DNA from: Sphagnum compactum | Lineage: Eukaryota > Bryophyta > Sphagnopsida > Sphagnales | Assembly (NCBI GenBank): GCA_965153455.1 | Contig: OZ234494.1 | Span: 12,586,001 to 12,650,000, forward strand | DNA length: 64,000 nt | Direction of reading: 5' to 3' | Part shown: in pieces, positions 1-12,410 of the stretch | Position numbering within the stretch: the stretch's first letter is position 1 | How the letters are laid out: each line of letters starts with the position of its first letter | Notes under the pieces: generated by a model | Seen by the model: the letters and a program-made list of their open reading frames with translations, nothing else | Database searches by the model: none | What the model was told of the DNA's origin: nothing | Translations under genes and position numbers: made by a program

Positions 1-289
1 GCCCTGGAGCTGTCAACAATTCTGAATGTAAGAACCTTGAAAAAAAATGTCACACTGTTTCTGGCACAAACTCGCACAGCCAAGTAAGATACCCTCTGGG
101 GTTCCACCATGGCGAACAAAGAATCACAGCAATGTGATCATCTTCACCACAGAAAATGACTGATCCAGGACAGTATCACAAGTGGAAGTTTGAGTCGTCA
201 GTAAGGCTTTTGCAACAAGAACTCCAGACAGCACTTAGATCTTCAGCGGACATAATCACATTGGCCACCTGTAAGGGGGAACTGAGTAC

Positions 290-603
290 CTTATACCACC
301 TTGTGTGAGGATCATAAGCCACAATGCGACCAGTGAACTCCTTTCGTGAGAACTTTTTGACAACTGACCGACCTATCAAAGCGTCACCATCTCCATAGCT
401 CACTTCTGTCAGGCCACCCTGCAGATTTTGAAGATCATCATGATTTCATGGTTAATTACTCATTCATAGACTAAAAATTGTACATAAACCCAAGCAGTCA
501 ATCATCAAGCAACTGATTATGAAACCACCTTGACAATTTTCAATTGATCGCCAAAACCTAACCTGGCTTGCCTCTTGTGCACTGTCACCATTTCCATGAT
601 TTC
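290..603 (-). CDS. Partial gene with Tudor/Agenet-like exon (uncertain)
   Basis: A possible minus-strand exon spans 418 down to 290. It follows an acceptor CTGCAG and ends at AAG before GTACTC, giving exactly 43 codons. The peptide contains LIGRSVVKKF, then FTGRIVAYDPHTRWYK. This is the pattern of small Tudor-like beta-barrels in plant chromatin proteins (invariant GR, then a Gly-x-Ile/Val strand, a Tyr-Asp turn, and Trp-Tyr-Lys). A second likely exon at 603-563 (donor CCAG before GTTAGG) encodes GNGDSAQEASQ and would join it in frame. The usual downstream acidic YEDGD strand is not found, so the next exon may lie beyond position 1 or be lost. No start codon or full gene model can be built; the 650-1300 minus-strand ORFs do not extend it convincingly. 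Chromatin binding is inferred from the fold pattern only. It could be a pseudogene fragment. Confidence 0.35.
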
Positions 604-999
604 CTGCAAACTCCAGAACCTGGCTGATCAGTTCACATGCATGAGGCATAAAATTGACATCCAAAATCTCTACTAGTTTGAAAAGAATCAACAATTGCCA
701 ACTCAAGATGATCTGCAATGCTATTAACAGATCTAGGTACATATCATCAGAACCCAACCAAAAGATTCAGTCACTTTTAGCGATCCTTCCAAGGAGGTTT
801 ACAATCATACCAGTATGATTGTAATTTACTGTTGTAATTGTGGTGTGGTGCGAATGTTCAACCAAAACCACTGGCTCCCCTGTTGCAGCAGCTGTTAACA
901 CGGTCCCTGCAGGAGTTGTCAATGAGAACATATGCTGGTGTGCCATATCCAAAACTTCCTCCAACTCCCCCTGCAGGACATTTTACGAACTTGCTGCAG

Positions 1000-2780
1000 T
1001 GAGAGAGGTCTTTATAAGTCTAGAGTCTAGAAAATTGCTACGGGACAGAGAGGGGACCGAGCTGACAGAGAAAACGTTTCATCAGATGTCCTTCCCCTAC
1101 TTGCAATAGCCTGCGTATCTCTTGTCTTCACCACAAAACAAGTCCATTGGAACAGAGAGAGGATTAGAGTGTGCCCGCCCATAGGAAAAACCATACTTGA
1201 CCTGGGAGATATGGCAACCGCAATGAAACTCTGAGATTATCATTACCAAGTGCAATTTCCTTTCCTCGTCTTCCTCCAAACAGGCAGGTTACAGCAGTAA
1301 CCGGAAGAAACAAGAAACCACAAGACTGACATTCTCTCCACTCGTCAATAAACACGACTTGTTCTGAGGAACATCACAACATAAGAAGCTCCTGCATGCT
1401 TCTCTGATTGACCAGCATTTGGACAACGGGCTCACAGTTTCCCAAACCTGGAGGTACTAGTAGCCCTACACACAGGAGCAACAAGAAACCACAAGTATAC
1501 TTAAGTCCAGAAGCTCCAAACCTGTGCTAGGTCCCCACTACAACACTACAAACGACAAAAACTAAAAACTAAATCGTTCTTGAAGAAAATAGCCGAGCGT
1601 CTTGAAATTTTCTGTTTCCGGCACCTCGATAACATTGAGTCAACGAGTTTCACGAGGCACCGAAGAAGAAGGACCCAAAGGAACTTCCGATATTAGGGGG
1701 AGAGCCATAAACACCATCAGTTTCTGTACTAGTCTGGAACACTATGTAAACGCTCGGTTTAGGTCGTGGGGATAAAACAAGAGAGAGAGAGAGAGAGGGA
1801 GACAGAGACAAAGACAGAGAAAAACAGCCCGCACCTGCTCCTCTTCTTCGATCTGCATCACAGAAAACTCCTCCATAATCGCAAGGGCTTTCAAGTGCCG
1901 CCAACTACGACGTGCATGTTACGAGTTACGACCTCGCAGAAGCGTAAAACGTGGGTCGACGAGAGGGGTCGGGGGTTGAGGGTTTACAAAACTTGCAACA
2001 AAGATCGACGCCAAGAAACGCAAACCGAAAGACAAAAAAAACAAAAGCTACTAGCCTACACGTCCGAAGCGGGACCCATGCAAACCCCGAAAACCACTTA
2101 CCAAGATGACTCCCCCCCTCCCCCACATCAAAATGCTCACACTAGGCAAACTAAGTAGCCAAAAGCAAAAGCGTTTGTAGACAAAACCATTCCAGAAAGT
2201 CCTCAGCGAGTCTCGTGCACAGAAACACACAGACACGCCTGTTCTTTCTCTGTTGCTCGTGTTCCGCTCGGCGTCCGCTGGTTGTCCGAATGCCTGTGCA
2301 GCACAGGCACCACGCGTCGTCTGCATTGAGCGGAGTTATGTTCATAAGCAGCTTGCGCTCATCCGGTGCGAGCACGGGGCTTGGAATCTGCACCCAATTC
2401 TCATGTGTTTGCCTCTTTGGTAACACCTAAAATCATGCATGCATGTCTACTACTATATCTTAGAGCAATAATAAAATTTTATAAACAATAAAAGGCAACA
2501 ACAATACAAACAAATTAATCAACTTAAAAATTAAATTTTTCATTATGATTTTTGTTATTAAAACTTCATCAAAGCCTTATTGAAGTTTTTCAAATAAGAT
2601 GAAATTAATTAATAAACATTTATATCTCCAAAAAATGACACGTAGCAATTTGCCAGGCCACGTGTCAAGTGCAGACAAGAGGTAAGGTGTCAAGGGCAGC
2701 AGAGTCGAGAATATCTCCCATGTATTTCTTGCACTTTGCCGTGCTTTTTCCAAAATCCTTGAAAAACCTCATCGAAGGAA
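1000..2780. other. Unassigned spacer upstream of the SnRK1-gamma gene
   Basis: I see no gene that can be supported here. It is less AT-rich than the central desert. Between 1560 and 2430 the overlapping ORFs on both strands are Arg/Lys-, Ser- or Cys-rich, with no domain pattern; these are shadows of GA-rich sequence. It may hold 5' leader or promoter sequence of the left-edge minus-strand gene and the distal promoter of the gene at 3384. A GA dinucleotide tract lies at about 1781-1799. Confidence 0.4.
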
Positions 2781-2892
2781 GCTGCTCTCTCTTGTTCTTT
2801 TCTTCTCACCCAAGACTTGTTTGCATCATCATCCTCTGCTTCTAGAAATTTTCATGTTCCCGAGCTTTTCTTAATCTTCAAAGCTCATCAAA

Positions 2893-2937
<45 letters not shown>

Positions 2938-3383
2938 GTTTTCTTGGTCTCGCCGGGCTACTTACTTGTTTGCATCATCTGTTTCTTAAGTAAAAGTTTT
3001 TGCACACAGATTTCCAAGTGTAAGTAAGTTTGTACAGTTTCCTTTTCTCGCTTAAGATTTTTCAGAGCTTTGGTTCTTGGACAAGAAAGAGTTTCCAGAG
3101 TTTTGGTTCTTGGACAAAATTGATCTTCCAGAGCTTTGGTTCTTGTTGTACAAGATTTTCCAGATTTTTGTTCTTGGACAAGATCTTGCAACCTTGGACG
3201 ATCTAAATCAAAGAAATGCAATGGCTGATTTGGCCAAGGGTCGCTCGCTCCGTGATCCTTGTGCTTTGTCGACGAATTTGCCATAGTCAATTGCGAAGTG
3301 CTCGATGAGGAGCATCAGCTTGTAACACATTCCTTGGTTCCTTCTGATTATATAGGGTTTGGAATTTTGGAGAGTGGCAGAGA
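2780..3383 (+). promoter_or_regulatory. CT-rich promoter/5' leader of the SnRK1-gamma-like gene
   Basis: The 600 bp before the ATG at 3384 are strongly pyrimidine-rich. They include a (CT)n microsatellite at about 2896-2934 and four loosely repeated TTTTGGTTCTTGGACAAG-like units between 3060 and 3185. Y-rich tracts of this kind are common around plant transcription starts. No convincing TATA box can be fixed. The repeated units are probably transcribed leader sequence. The ORFs in them (for example 2958-3290 minus) simply read the repeat. Confidence 0.45.
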
Positions 3384-6259
3384 ATGACGGCGGAGGCAAA
3401 TGAGGAGAAGCCTATCAACCAACAGTTGGAAGAGCTGTGGACGCAAAATGGGGAGAAGAGAGGGGTGCCACAGGGCATTCGTCGTCTCCTTAACACTGCC
3501 TTCACTAACGTGCAAGTCTCTTCCTTTCCTGACCTTCCCTCTGGTAAAGGTAAGGTGAATGAAGAAATGCAAAATTATTTTTTTTCCTTCCTGAGGGATT
3601 CCGGTTGTCTTGTCCTGAGGGAAGGAAAATCCGAGGAAGAATTTGGAATCTGTCAAACAGTGCTCTTCAACCCATTTGGAGCCCATTATTCTATGTTGCT
3701 CCTCTTTGTTCTGCATTCTTACCTTCAGGGAAACCAAGGAAAGAACATAGATAGAAAGCTTAGATGGCATACTTTGACATTTAGGTCACATGAGACCACA
3801 TTGAGTTCAACATTTCACTCTGAACATGATAGGGCTCATATGCACATTCAGATCTCAATGATATTATATGCCCAATTCTCTGATCTTGAGCAGAATAAAA
3901 TACCTTCACCCCATCTATGGTGATACATCCACTTGCAGTTGTGTTGTAAATTTATTCTGTGCTTAGAATGCAGAGTTACTTTAGCATCTGTGGACATTAT
4001 TTCCGTTATTCTATTACTGAAGAGTGAATCCTTGCCCTTTGTGTTGCCTGCCTTTGCCATTGTTGCAGTAGTGGAGATTCGAGGAGATTCGTCAATAGCT
4101 CAAGCAGTGCAAACACTAGCTGAAAACAACATATTTTCAGCTCCAGTGACTAATCCAGAGGCAAGTCCCACAGACAGCTGGGCTGCAAGGTACAAAGGAA
4201 TGGTAGATTACCCTTCCATTATACTGTGGGTGCTGGAACAGGCAGAGATGGCAGCTGCCACATTTGCTGCAGGCTCTGCAGCAGCAGTAGGAATGGGTGC
4301 TGGGGCTTTTGGAGCATTGGGTGCCATTGCGCTTGGCTTGACTGGCCCTGTTGCAATTGCTGGCCTTGCAACTGCTGCTGTTGGGGCAGCAATTGCAGGT
4401 TAGTATTTCTCTACAGTATCATCATTGTCCCCTGGATGCCAGGGACCTGAGATTCTGCATCCTGCAGACAAGACAGATGTCTGTTTGTCCTCTCCTTGTA
4501 GAAATTAGATGATTTTCAGGGTATCTAGACACCAACAGGAGACTTTTGGGAGCACCTGTTCATCTAGATTCTACGTCCATATCTGATCAGTTGGTCTGTG
4601 GAGAGTGGAGTCAAAGTTATGACTTTGAGTAAATCCAAATATGTGCTTGATATTGGGAATTTGTGCAGGGGGAATAGCAGCAGAGAGGGGGCTGGGGAAT
4701 GATGCATCTGCAGCTGCTGATGCCCTGGGAGAGGACTTTTATAAGGTCATCCTGCAAGACGAGCCATTTAAATCCACCCAGGTAAAGCTGTTCTGCACTA
4801 GTTGAACAATGTTCCCTGCAGGGTATGAGACAAAATGTACAGGATCATGTTTCCTTCTGAGGAGCATTTGCAGCATGGGAATGAAATTCACACATGCTGC
4901 ATACTGTCTCATGCTGTTCTGTTCTTTTGTTGGTGATTATGACCTTGTAGGTGGCGGAAATTACTAAATCTTACAGATGGGCACCATTTTTGCCAATTGA
5001 GCCTGATGAATCCATGCTTACTGTGCTGTTACTGCTATCAAAATTTCGGCTCCGCAGCATCCCTGTAGTCAATGACTGTGATCCTGACGTGAAGAATGTG
5101 ATTACTCAGTCAGCAGTCGTTCAGGGCCTCTCCCAGTGCCATGGACGTGACTGGTTTGACAGCCTAGCAGGAAAATCATTGTTTCAAATTGGGCTTCCTG
5201 TTATGTCACCTGACCAGGTAAAACATGTTCAAGAATCACATCAACATTTTGTGCAATTTTTGGTTGTCATCTTGATAGATAGATGACAAGTTATATGTTG
5301 TTCTTAGCATAGTGACCGGAACTAACACCACATTGGTTTGGTTACCTTGTTTTACCTTGTTTTAGTGGAGCTTCTCTGCCATCACATTGAAGGAAAAGAA
5401 ATAAAATCCAATTCTTAGGCACATTGTCAGATGCTGGAGGATGAACTGACCATACTAAAGATCTTTGGGAGAATCATCTAAAGCCATGTATTGTTTGTTC
5501 ATACCAATTTGGAAAGCAGATGGTGAGTGTGGATGCAAATCAGCTAGTGCTGGAGGCATTTATACTCATGAAGGAAAAGGGGATAGGTGGGCTACCAGTT
5601 GTGGAAGGTCCTGAAAAGAAGCTCAAGGGAAACATAAGTGTTCGTGATGTGCGATATTTGCTCCTGCAACCTGATTTGTTTGCTCGCCGCCGGTAAGTCA
5701 ACTTTAGGCTCCATCTGTATTAAGCCTAAAATTTCTGGTTTTTATCACTGCTCCAGAGTAACAACTGAAGTATGCATCATCTTTTCTAAGGTCTCAAGTA
5801 ACAGTTATGTGCTAAACAACAATATTGATACCTATTAAGTACATTATCTTTTTCAAAACCAATGTTACATACAGCAAGACCTTCAGTATTTGAGATGATT
5901 CTAATGTAGAATAAGGACTTGGCAGGGAGTTAACAATAGCTGAGTTCATGAAGACAGTGAAGTGGATAGCACCAGCAGAGACAGGGTTGATGCCTCCCAT
6001 CACCTGTGAAAAGACATCAAAGCTAGGTGATGTGATTGAAACATTATCAAGTAAAAAAATTCACCGCATATATGTGGTTGATAAAGGCTCCCAAGTGGCT
6101 GGTGTCATAACATTGCGGGACATCATTGGCTGCTTTGTTTCTGAGCCTGAGGGATACTTTAATAACTACTTTGGAGGTGCATTCAAGGAGACAATCCAAT
6201 CTGAACAGGTTTTAGGAGATGACTATGTTGAGCAAGATGAAGCTGACTTCATTCACTGA
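3384..6259 (+). CDS. SnRK1 regulatory subunit gamma-like, four CBS domains
   Basis: Six exons join in frame to 460 residues: 3384-3549, 4069-4398, 4669-4781, 4951-5217, 5520-5692 and 5926-6259 (stop TGA). All introns are GT-AG. The product is a gamma-type subunit of the plant SNF1-related kinase SnRK1, an AMPK-like energy sensor; CBS pairs in this family bind adenine nucleotides or scaffold the kinase. Visible landmarks: the N-terminal QQLEELW and VEIRGDSSIAQAVQTL (first CBS, about residues 56-110), WAPFLPIEPDESMLTVLLLL (second, about 210-290), SVDANQLVLEAFILMKEKGI with GGLPVVEG (third, about 293-350), and KIHRIYVVD with GVITLRDIIGCF (fourth, about 375-425). A Gly/Ala-rich, hydrophobic glycine-zipper stretch (about 116-168) sits between the first two CBS repeats. 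I recall such an insert from a subset of plant homologues; KING1 itself lacks it. The chosen ATG opens a short family-like N-terminus after the CT-rich leader. Assignment among KING1, PV42 and related members is open. Confidence 0.9.
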
Positions 6260-7000
6260 TGATACGAAGTTCCAATCCCGAAGCTTCAACCAAGTTGGAA
6301 TTAATACAGCCTGTGACTATGGTGGAACTATTTGATTGATCCCAGTGTCGAAGCAATGCTTGAAATGGACAATGACAATTCAACTTACAGGTTCAGATTT
6401 TTCACACTCACAGTACTAGTGTGTTTCTAATCAGATATTTCTGGACTAACCCAATGCAACACCCATGCTGAGTTATCTGAGCTTTTGTGGACCATGGCAT
6501 GTACCACAGGTTTTGGTCATTATCTTTTCACTTGATCTTGTTTCTTTGAGGAGAATTCTACGAAAGCATAAGTTAAATTTGGCTCTGAATTAGGTTTTGA
6601 TCCTCACCAACAGGGTATTGATCTTCAAGACTAACTTTTGTTTGTGGGCCTAATTTTGAAAAATCTGATGATTGGAGTATTCTTATTTTGCGGCACCTTA
6701 TTTCAAGTTTGTTGGCTAAATTATTTCAGAGAGGTTGCCTTTTCTCTTTTTTTCTTTTTTGCCTTTTCAAAATCGTCAATAGGCCCAGGATTTGTCTTTG
6801 AGACTTGAATTTAGAATCTAAGGAAACCAGTGATTGTTTTTTTTCCACAAATTTCAGCAAAAGCAAAAATAGGAATGTTTTGGATTTTTTTTGTTTTTCT
6901 AGTGTAAATTAGACTAATTTTGCTTTTCTTTTTTTTGGGGGGGGGGGAAATTACTCAAAATTTAGATATCACAATTGAGAAAAAAAAACCCTGAACTTTT
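6260..7000 (+). other. 3' untranslated/flanking region of the SnRK1-gamma-like gene
   Basis: No ORF or repeat unit is recognised. The first 300-400 bp are moderately GC and probably include the 3' UTR. No AATAAA signal is evident close to the stop. From about 6700 the sequence becomes T-rich, with a G homopolymer at about 6937-6947, and marks the start of the AT-rich spacer. Confidence 0.4.
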
Positions 7001-7047
7001 TAAACCCTAATGAAAATTACATATAGTAAAGGACGTCGGGATGAAAT

Positions 7048-7102
7048 GAAGCTTTCCGTCCGTCCGTCCGTCATCCATCCCGTCATCCGTCCCGTCATCC
7101 AT
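7048..7102. repeat. CCGT/CATC short tandem array
   Basis: Four-base CCGT units are followed by alternating CATCCATCC and CGTCATC words, about 50 bp in all. The minus-strand peptide here (repeated Asp-Gly) is a shadow of the array. Confidence 0.75.
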
Positions 7103-7202
7103 GAACAAATAACAAATATATATTTTTAAAAGGGGAAAAACTAGCCAAAAAAAAAAACAGAAAAACACTTTAACAATTAGAAACTTTTTGTAAACAGTTA
7201 AA

Positions 7203-7915
7203 CATGAAACAAACAAGGGAAATACAGTAAAATAATCTTAAAAGAAAATTAAAAACTAGATGACAAAAAATAAGAAACAAAACAGAGAGCAAAAGAAAGA
7301 GAATAAAAACCATACTTGAAAAAAAAATGAGGTTTGTCTTCTTTTTCCAAACTTCAAACCTGCATCTAATCAAACAAAAATAAAAAAGTTTTTTAAATTA
7401 TTTTTATTATAAAACATATTAGAAAAACTAGAATTTTTTTGGAAAAGAAAATAGAAACTAAATAAATAAATAAACCCATACAAATAGAAAAAAAGTGAAG
7501 ATAGACAAAATAAGAATAGAAAAAATTAAAACATGAAACAAATATTTAAAAAAAAGTAAAAACACAAAAACTATAAAAAAGGAATGGGAACAAATGAAAC
7601 AAGGAAAGGGAAATACAGTAAAATCATCTTAAAAGAAAAAAAATTATAAAAAAGAAGAAACCAAATAAAGAGTAGAAAATAAGAAAAAATAAAACTTATA
7701 ATAATGAAAAAAAACCCTACTTGAAAAAGAATGAGGTGTGTCGTCTTTCTCCAAACTTCAAACTTGCATCCAAATAAACAAAAATACAAAAGTGAAAAAG
7801 AAACACTTTATTTTTATTATACAAAATAATAATAAAAACAGAAAACACATAAAAATAAATAATAAAAAAGATAAAAGTTAAAAAAAAAAACTAAAACATG
7901 AACCAAACATTGTTG
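7203..7915. repeat. Two diverged direct copies of a ~390-bp A-rich unit
   Basis: The motif GGGAAATACAGTAAAAT followed by ATCTTAAAAGAAAA occurs near 7213 and again near 7607. AATGAGGTTTGTCTTC followed by CCAAACTTCAAAC (about 7327-7360) recurs as AATGAGGTGTGTCGTC followed by CCAAACTTCAAAC (about 7729-7765). The order is conserved, so this is an old tandem duplication with a period of about 390-400 bp. The hydrophobic minus-strand ORFs across it reflect the A-rich strand and are not genes. Confidence 0.75.
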
Positions 7916-8385
7916 AAATAACACACCTGTGCATTAGGCACGGGGTTCAAACTAGTATGCAAGTAAATCCACTCCAACCCAGAGTTCTTTGCATTGTTTG
8001 TGAAATTTTTCAGTAACACAGAAATGGTGCAACCCCTTTAACTTTTACTCCAAAAAGAATTTGCACATATGGAGAAAGTTGAAGTTGGAACAACTATTTT
8101 GTTAACTACAAAGTGCAACTTTGAAGCAAATTTTGAGAATGTACCAAGACTGGCCTTAGATGTGCTTCTTCGCCGTACGAATTAAGCTGCATTTGGCAAT
8201 TGTACAACAACAAAATCTAGTTTTTGATAAGAGTGGCAAGGAAGCTGAGGGCATCTCCACCCCACACCTGCAAACACCCCTTTCACGCCCTCGAAGCTCT
8301 GTGTTCCCAAAATTAAGGCCCACCCAAGATGGAGATGAGGGGCCCTTATTATTTTGGGAACACCCCACCTTGAGGATGTTACCCT

Positions 8386-8404
8386 CCCCCCCCCCCCCCC
8401 CCCC
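8386..8404. repeat. Poly-C/poly-G homopolymer
   Basis: An uninterrupted C run of about 19 bases, flanked by a GC-rich patch (8250-8400) that stands out from the AT-rich surroundings. The proline- and glycine-rich ORFs on the two strands are artefacts of the run. Length is likely unstable and sensitive to sequencing error. Confidence 0.85.
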
Positions 8405-8449
8405 ACAATAAAGGGTAATTTTCTTAATAAAGTGTAAATCCTTACATAT

Positions 8450-9120
8450 CAAAAACTTAGGTGATTGCAATGTATCTATTAAGGAAGGTTCTTTGTTTGT
8501 TTTGTTTGTTGTGTTGAGATCTCCTAACATACCCAGGTGCCTCGTAACGTGTTCTTGGTATTGTTGGAAAGCTCTTTATGAATAGATATGCATTAATATC
8601 TCTCAAACCACAATGTCCCTAGGGAGCAAAAGTTATTGAACATTGAACAATTTGGTCAAAGAAAATTCAATAAAATCAAAATTACATATTTTTGAGAAAT
8701 TGGGCATGCTCTTTGTATTGTTGGATAGCCTCCAACAAAGAGGATTCAATCAAGGCATTTTTTGCACTTTAAGTCGTGGGAGATGGTGAAATTTGAGTAA
8801 TTTTTGGAATCGAGAATAGTTTTTTCACAATTTGACAATATCCTTAGGATTTTATTCACACTCGGAGCAATTACGTAATCATGTTCACACATGGGAAAAT
8901 GGCAAATGTCACATTAGTCTATCTATTATGGAAGTTTGTTTGTTTGTTTCGATTGTTTGTCACCTTGAAAAAGTCTTTGATGAATAGGGGTGCATCAATG
9001 TGGTTTCATAATGCTTAGACCTATGATGTAAAAGTTGTTGAATTTGAACAATTTTATCAAAAAAAATCAAAAAAACTAAAACTAATTTTTTTTAAGGAAA
9101 TTGGAACAAGCTCTTGTTTA
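8450..9120. repeat. Dispersed repeat, two direct copies (inverted copy at 45.9 kb)
   Basis: The first copy (about 8455-8720) reads GTATCTATTAAGGAAGG, then TGTTCTTGGTATTGTTGGAA, then AAAGTTATTGAA. A diverged second copy (about 8920-9115) has CTATCTATTATGGAAG, GATGAATAGGGGTGCAT and AAAGTTGTTGAA. The reverse complement of the first copy is recognisable at about 45,868-46,015 (CTTTCCAATGATACCAAGAG, then ACCTTCCTTGATAGATACAT). No coding content is seen; the element class is unknown. Confidence 0.65.
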
Positions 9121-12099
9121 TTTGCAAACAAGATAAAGTAGATCAAAAACTTAATTTGCCAAAAATCATGAAACAAATTAACATAATCACATGAAAGTAG
9201 ATTAAAAACCTTTGTAAGTATAAATATGACATCGTTAGTTCCTCGATCAATTGAGTTGATGATCAGTCCTATACAAAATTTGAACAATTTTAATATCATA
9301 AAAGTAAATTAAGAATGTGCTTGAGATTGATTGTTCAATACGGTGTTCAAAATTACTTTTACATTAAAAATTTGATATATTATGATTATAGTATACAAAA
9401 GTTGGGAATACATAAATCTCTTTTAAGCCTCAATTGATTCGAAAATATATAATTAAATTTAATCATTTACTTGCAACCCAAATGCATCTTTTAAAATTTT
9501 ATTTTCAAGATGGGGTTCTTCAAGATTTTAATAAGCGTTCCCTATTACATTCAGTTATATACATCTCCCTATGATCCTTCACAAAATCATAAAATGAATT
9601 TACATCATGTTGGCATTTAAGAGAAAAGGATCTTATTATATGATTGTGAGGTGTATGTCATCACTAAATCTGAAACACCATTTATGTGTTCATTCGTTTA
9701 AGCTTCATACGATGATACTTCAATTTGATTTTCTTTTGTGTTTTGTTAAGAGTCGCATGATAGACAATCATGTTGGCTTCTTTCTTGGAGTTGGCTAACT
9801 AAAAAGGTCAATAGGTTGATGTGGGATCCCCACTTTCCTTCTAATTTTTTGAACCCTCCCCAACACCAACTATTCTCACCTACCCCATTTTTTATGATTA
9901 CATGTGAACCATTTCTTAAGTCTTTAGTTTTGTTCGCTTGACCATAGATTTCAATGACTTCATCATTAAATTTTTAAAAATAAAAACTAGACCTTTCAAT
10001 TGTTGTCTAAACCCAACAAACACATAATATTAACATAACAACATTTGAAAAAAATTCCAAACTATTAAAACAAATTAATTCTAAACACAAATTAATCTAT
10101 CTTTAAATTTTTAAAAATGGACTACCATTCAATTGATAAACTAGAGTTGATTTGAATATTATATGGCGTCCAAACTTTACAAATGACTTAAAATTTTGAT
10201 AATTTAAAGTGTGGGATTCACAAACCAAAGTCATTTTTTGTTTATGATGCATCAATGGATTGATAAAAATATCTCATCTCATCTTCTACCATAAACAAGT
10301 TATCCAATCCATCATCAAAATCTTTGACTTTACATGGTTAAGGATTTAAGAAGTTCAGTTTGCACAAGGCACATGAGTTGGTCTTTTGGAAAGAACATAA
10401 GTCATATGCTTACAATTACTAATTTGTATTGCCCAAGGTTTTCTCCACCACTTTGTGTTGATAACCTCTTGGGTAGAAGCCATGCAATATTTTTTTTTCA
10501 TGAAACAAATCCTTTAAATGTGATAGTGTGCTTGAAGGTTTCTTTCATATTTTTCAGAAATTTGGAAACTCCAAAAATAAGTAATTAGTGCCTAATCAAC
10601 TTAGGTACTACCGCCTTGGAGGTTTTTAATTTTTGGCATAAAAAAGGGCTATAATGTATTGGTGTATGATGAAATGAACTTAGGTAATCCTCAAAAGGTA
10701 TTATAAAAAGTTAACATGTAGGTTGATTTCTCACATAAGTCCCATGTAAAATTGTTTGCATGTTTTTAAAATATTACAAGAATGAAAAATTGATGATTTT
10801 AAAGCTCAAATATTTCAAATCTCATGAAAGGTAAGCGACATGTATGTTTAAAATGTATCTACATACAATGGTATGTTAGGGTGAAAGTGCACTAACAACC
10901 TTCATTAAAGACTATATGTTCGAACATGTGAAAGTTCATCCCGTAAGAATTTTAACCAAGTCCAATGTAGGTGAAAACAATTCTGAAAAAATAGGTTCTC
11001 ATGCTTTTAATCATTATTGATGTATTAATGATATTCCAAAATCTTAACAAGAGATTTGACATCAATTGGATCATACTTATGGTTTTCTTTCCAACTTAAA
11101 TGCAACAATATAATGATTTGAAAATTGAACAATGTTGGTTTTGGATTTCATTTTGCTCTTTAATTACATAATATACTACAAAAATTAGGGCATTAGATCC
11201 TTATTTAAATAAACACATGTTGAACAATTCGTCTTGCCACCTTGCTACAAATTGATGGAGCACAAATTCATCTATCCTTGGTTTTAAATAGGCTACGAAT
11301 GAAACATAATTGGTATGCTTGTGTTCTAATCGAATCACTTTTTAGATTCCCCTTCACAATTATTGCCTACATGCACTTCTTGAAAGTATCGCTATGACAT
11401 AATATAAGAAGCATCAACTTATTATGAACAAAACTACAGTGGTTTAAAGCCACAAGATTAAGTGCATTGCCCCTTGATGAATTTAAATCCATGCCATACA
11501 TTAGTTTGCCAAGTAGATAGACAATGTGTTCCCATAGGTTAGTCACACCTTTCACAACAATCTTATGGGCATTGCATTATATTTAGATTGAGAGATTGTT
11601 GCAATTATCTCATTTGCAGACCTTTGAACATGGACATGAATAATCATTGTGAGAACCGTACATCCTCATGTTGTTAAAATTGTCCTTCAACTCTTAAATC
11701 TTTGAGTGATATTTCCAATAACATGAATTGAACTCCTTCAAACATTTGACAAATTAAGGTTTCAACTTGTTGATGTAGTAAAGCCAATTCTTACACCAAG
11801 ATTCTCCTTCACAAAGCTTATGTAAAAATAAAGTTGAAAATTGAACAAAATTTCATCTTAGAAAAAAAGAAGGAATGAAGATTACAAGAAACACTCGAAG
11901 GTCAAAGGACCTACAAAAGGAATATACATTGACTCAAAACAGTATCCTTACTGTCAAGGACAAAAAGTAGGATATCAAATGAAGAAAGAATTTAGCATTA
12001 GGACAAGGGCCAAATAATCGCTTCAAAAGTCCTTTGTAGTTTAGGACATCCTTCTAAGCAAGGATAACAAGTTGGAAATCAAATGGAAAACGATTCTTA
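9121..12099. other. AT-rich intergenic region, no gene recognised
   Basis: About 30% GC, with no ORF above about 85 codons and no domain pattern on either strand. The longest readings (plus 10,334-10,588; minus 11,555-11,367) have no recognisable motif and no support from flanking frames. A short stretch at about 10,875-10,900 (TTAGGGTGAAAGTGCACT) resembles the terminal repeat of the element at 13,459 and may be a solo end. Confidence 0.5.
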
Positions 12100-12139
12100 A
12101 CAAAATATTGAAGGATTCAAAAAATCTACAAGAGGAATA

Positions 12140-12410
12140 TTTCCTAGATTTTAAAAACTACAATTTTTGAATTTGGTTAAACATTTAGCACATACTTAAA
12201 TTTAAGGAATCACATTTTCTAAGTCAAACTAGAAACATACTTAGACTTATGGAACTACAATTCCTAACTTTGATTGAAACTTAGGACATACTTAAACTTA
12301 AAGAACTATAATTCCTAAATTTGACCTATACTTCATACTTACAAACTTAAAGAATTTTAGTTTTTGAATTTAACCTAGACTTAGGACATACTTACAAGCC
12401 AAGGATGATG
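12140..12410. repeat. Diverged ~58-bp minisatellite
   Basis: About four imperfect units, each combining ACATACTTAAA or ACATACTTAGA, an AAGGAAT/AAGAACT word, and CAATTCCTAA followed by TTTGA. The spacing is about 55-60 bp. It is non-coding. Confidence 0.65.

Noticed and set aside
767-964. Minus ORF starting MEEVLDMAHQHMF as a 5' exon of the left-edge gene
   Set aside because: The composition is protein-like and splice sites exist, but no frame joins it to the 603-290 exons and no family is recognised.
1766-2430. Overlapping ORFs of 66-130 codons on both strands
   Set aside because: They are Arg/Lys-rich on one strand and Ser/Phe/Cys-rich on the other, over GA-rich sequence, with no domain pattern or splice structure.
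8160-8530. Proline/glycine-rich ORFs around the poly-C run
   Set aside because: They depend entirely on the homopolymer and have no conserved motif.
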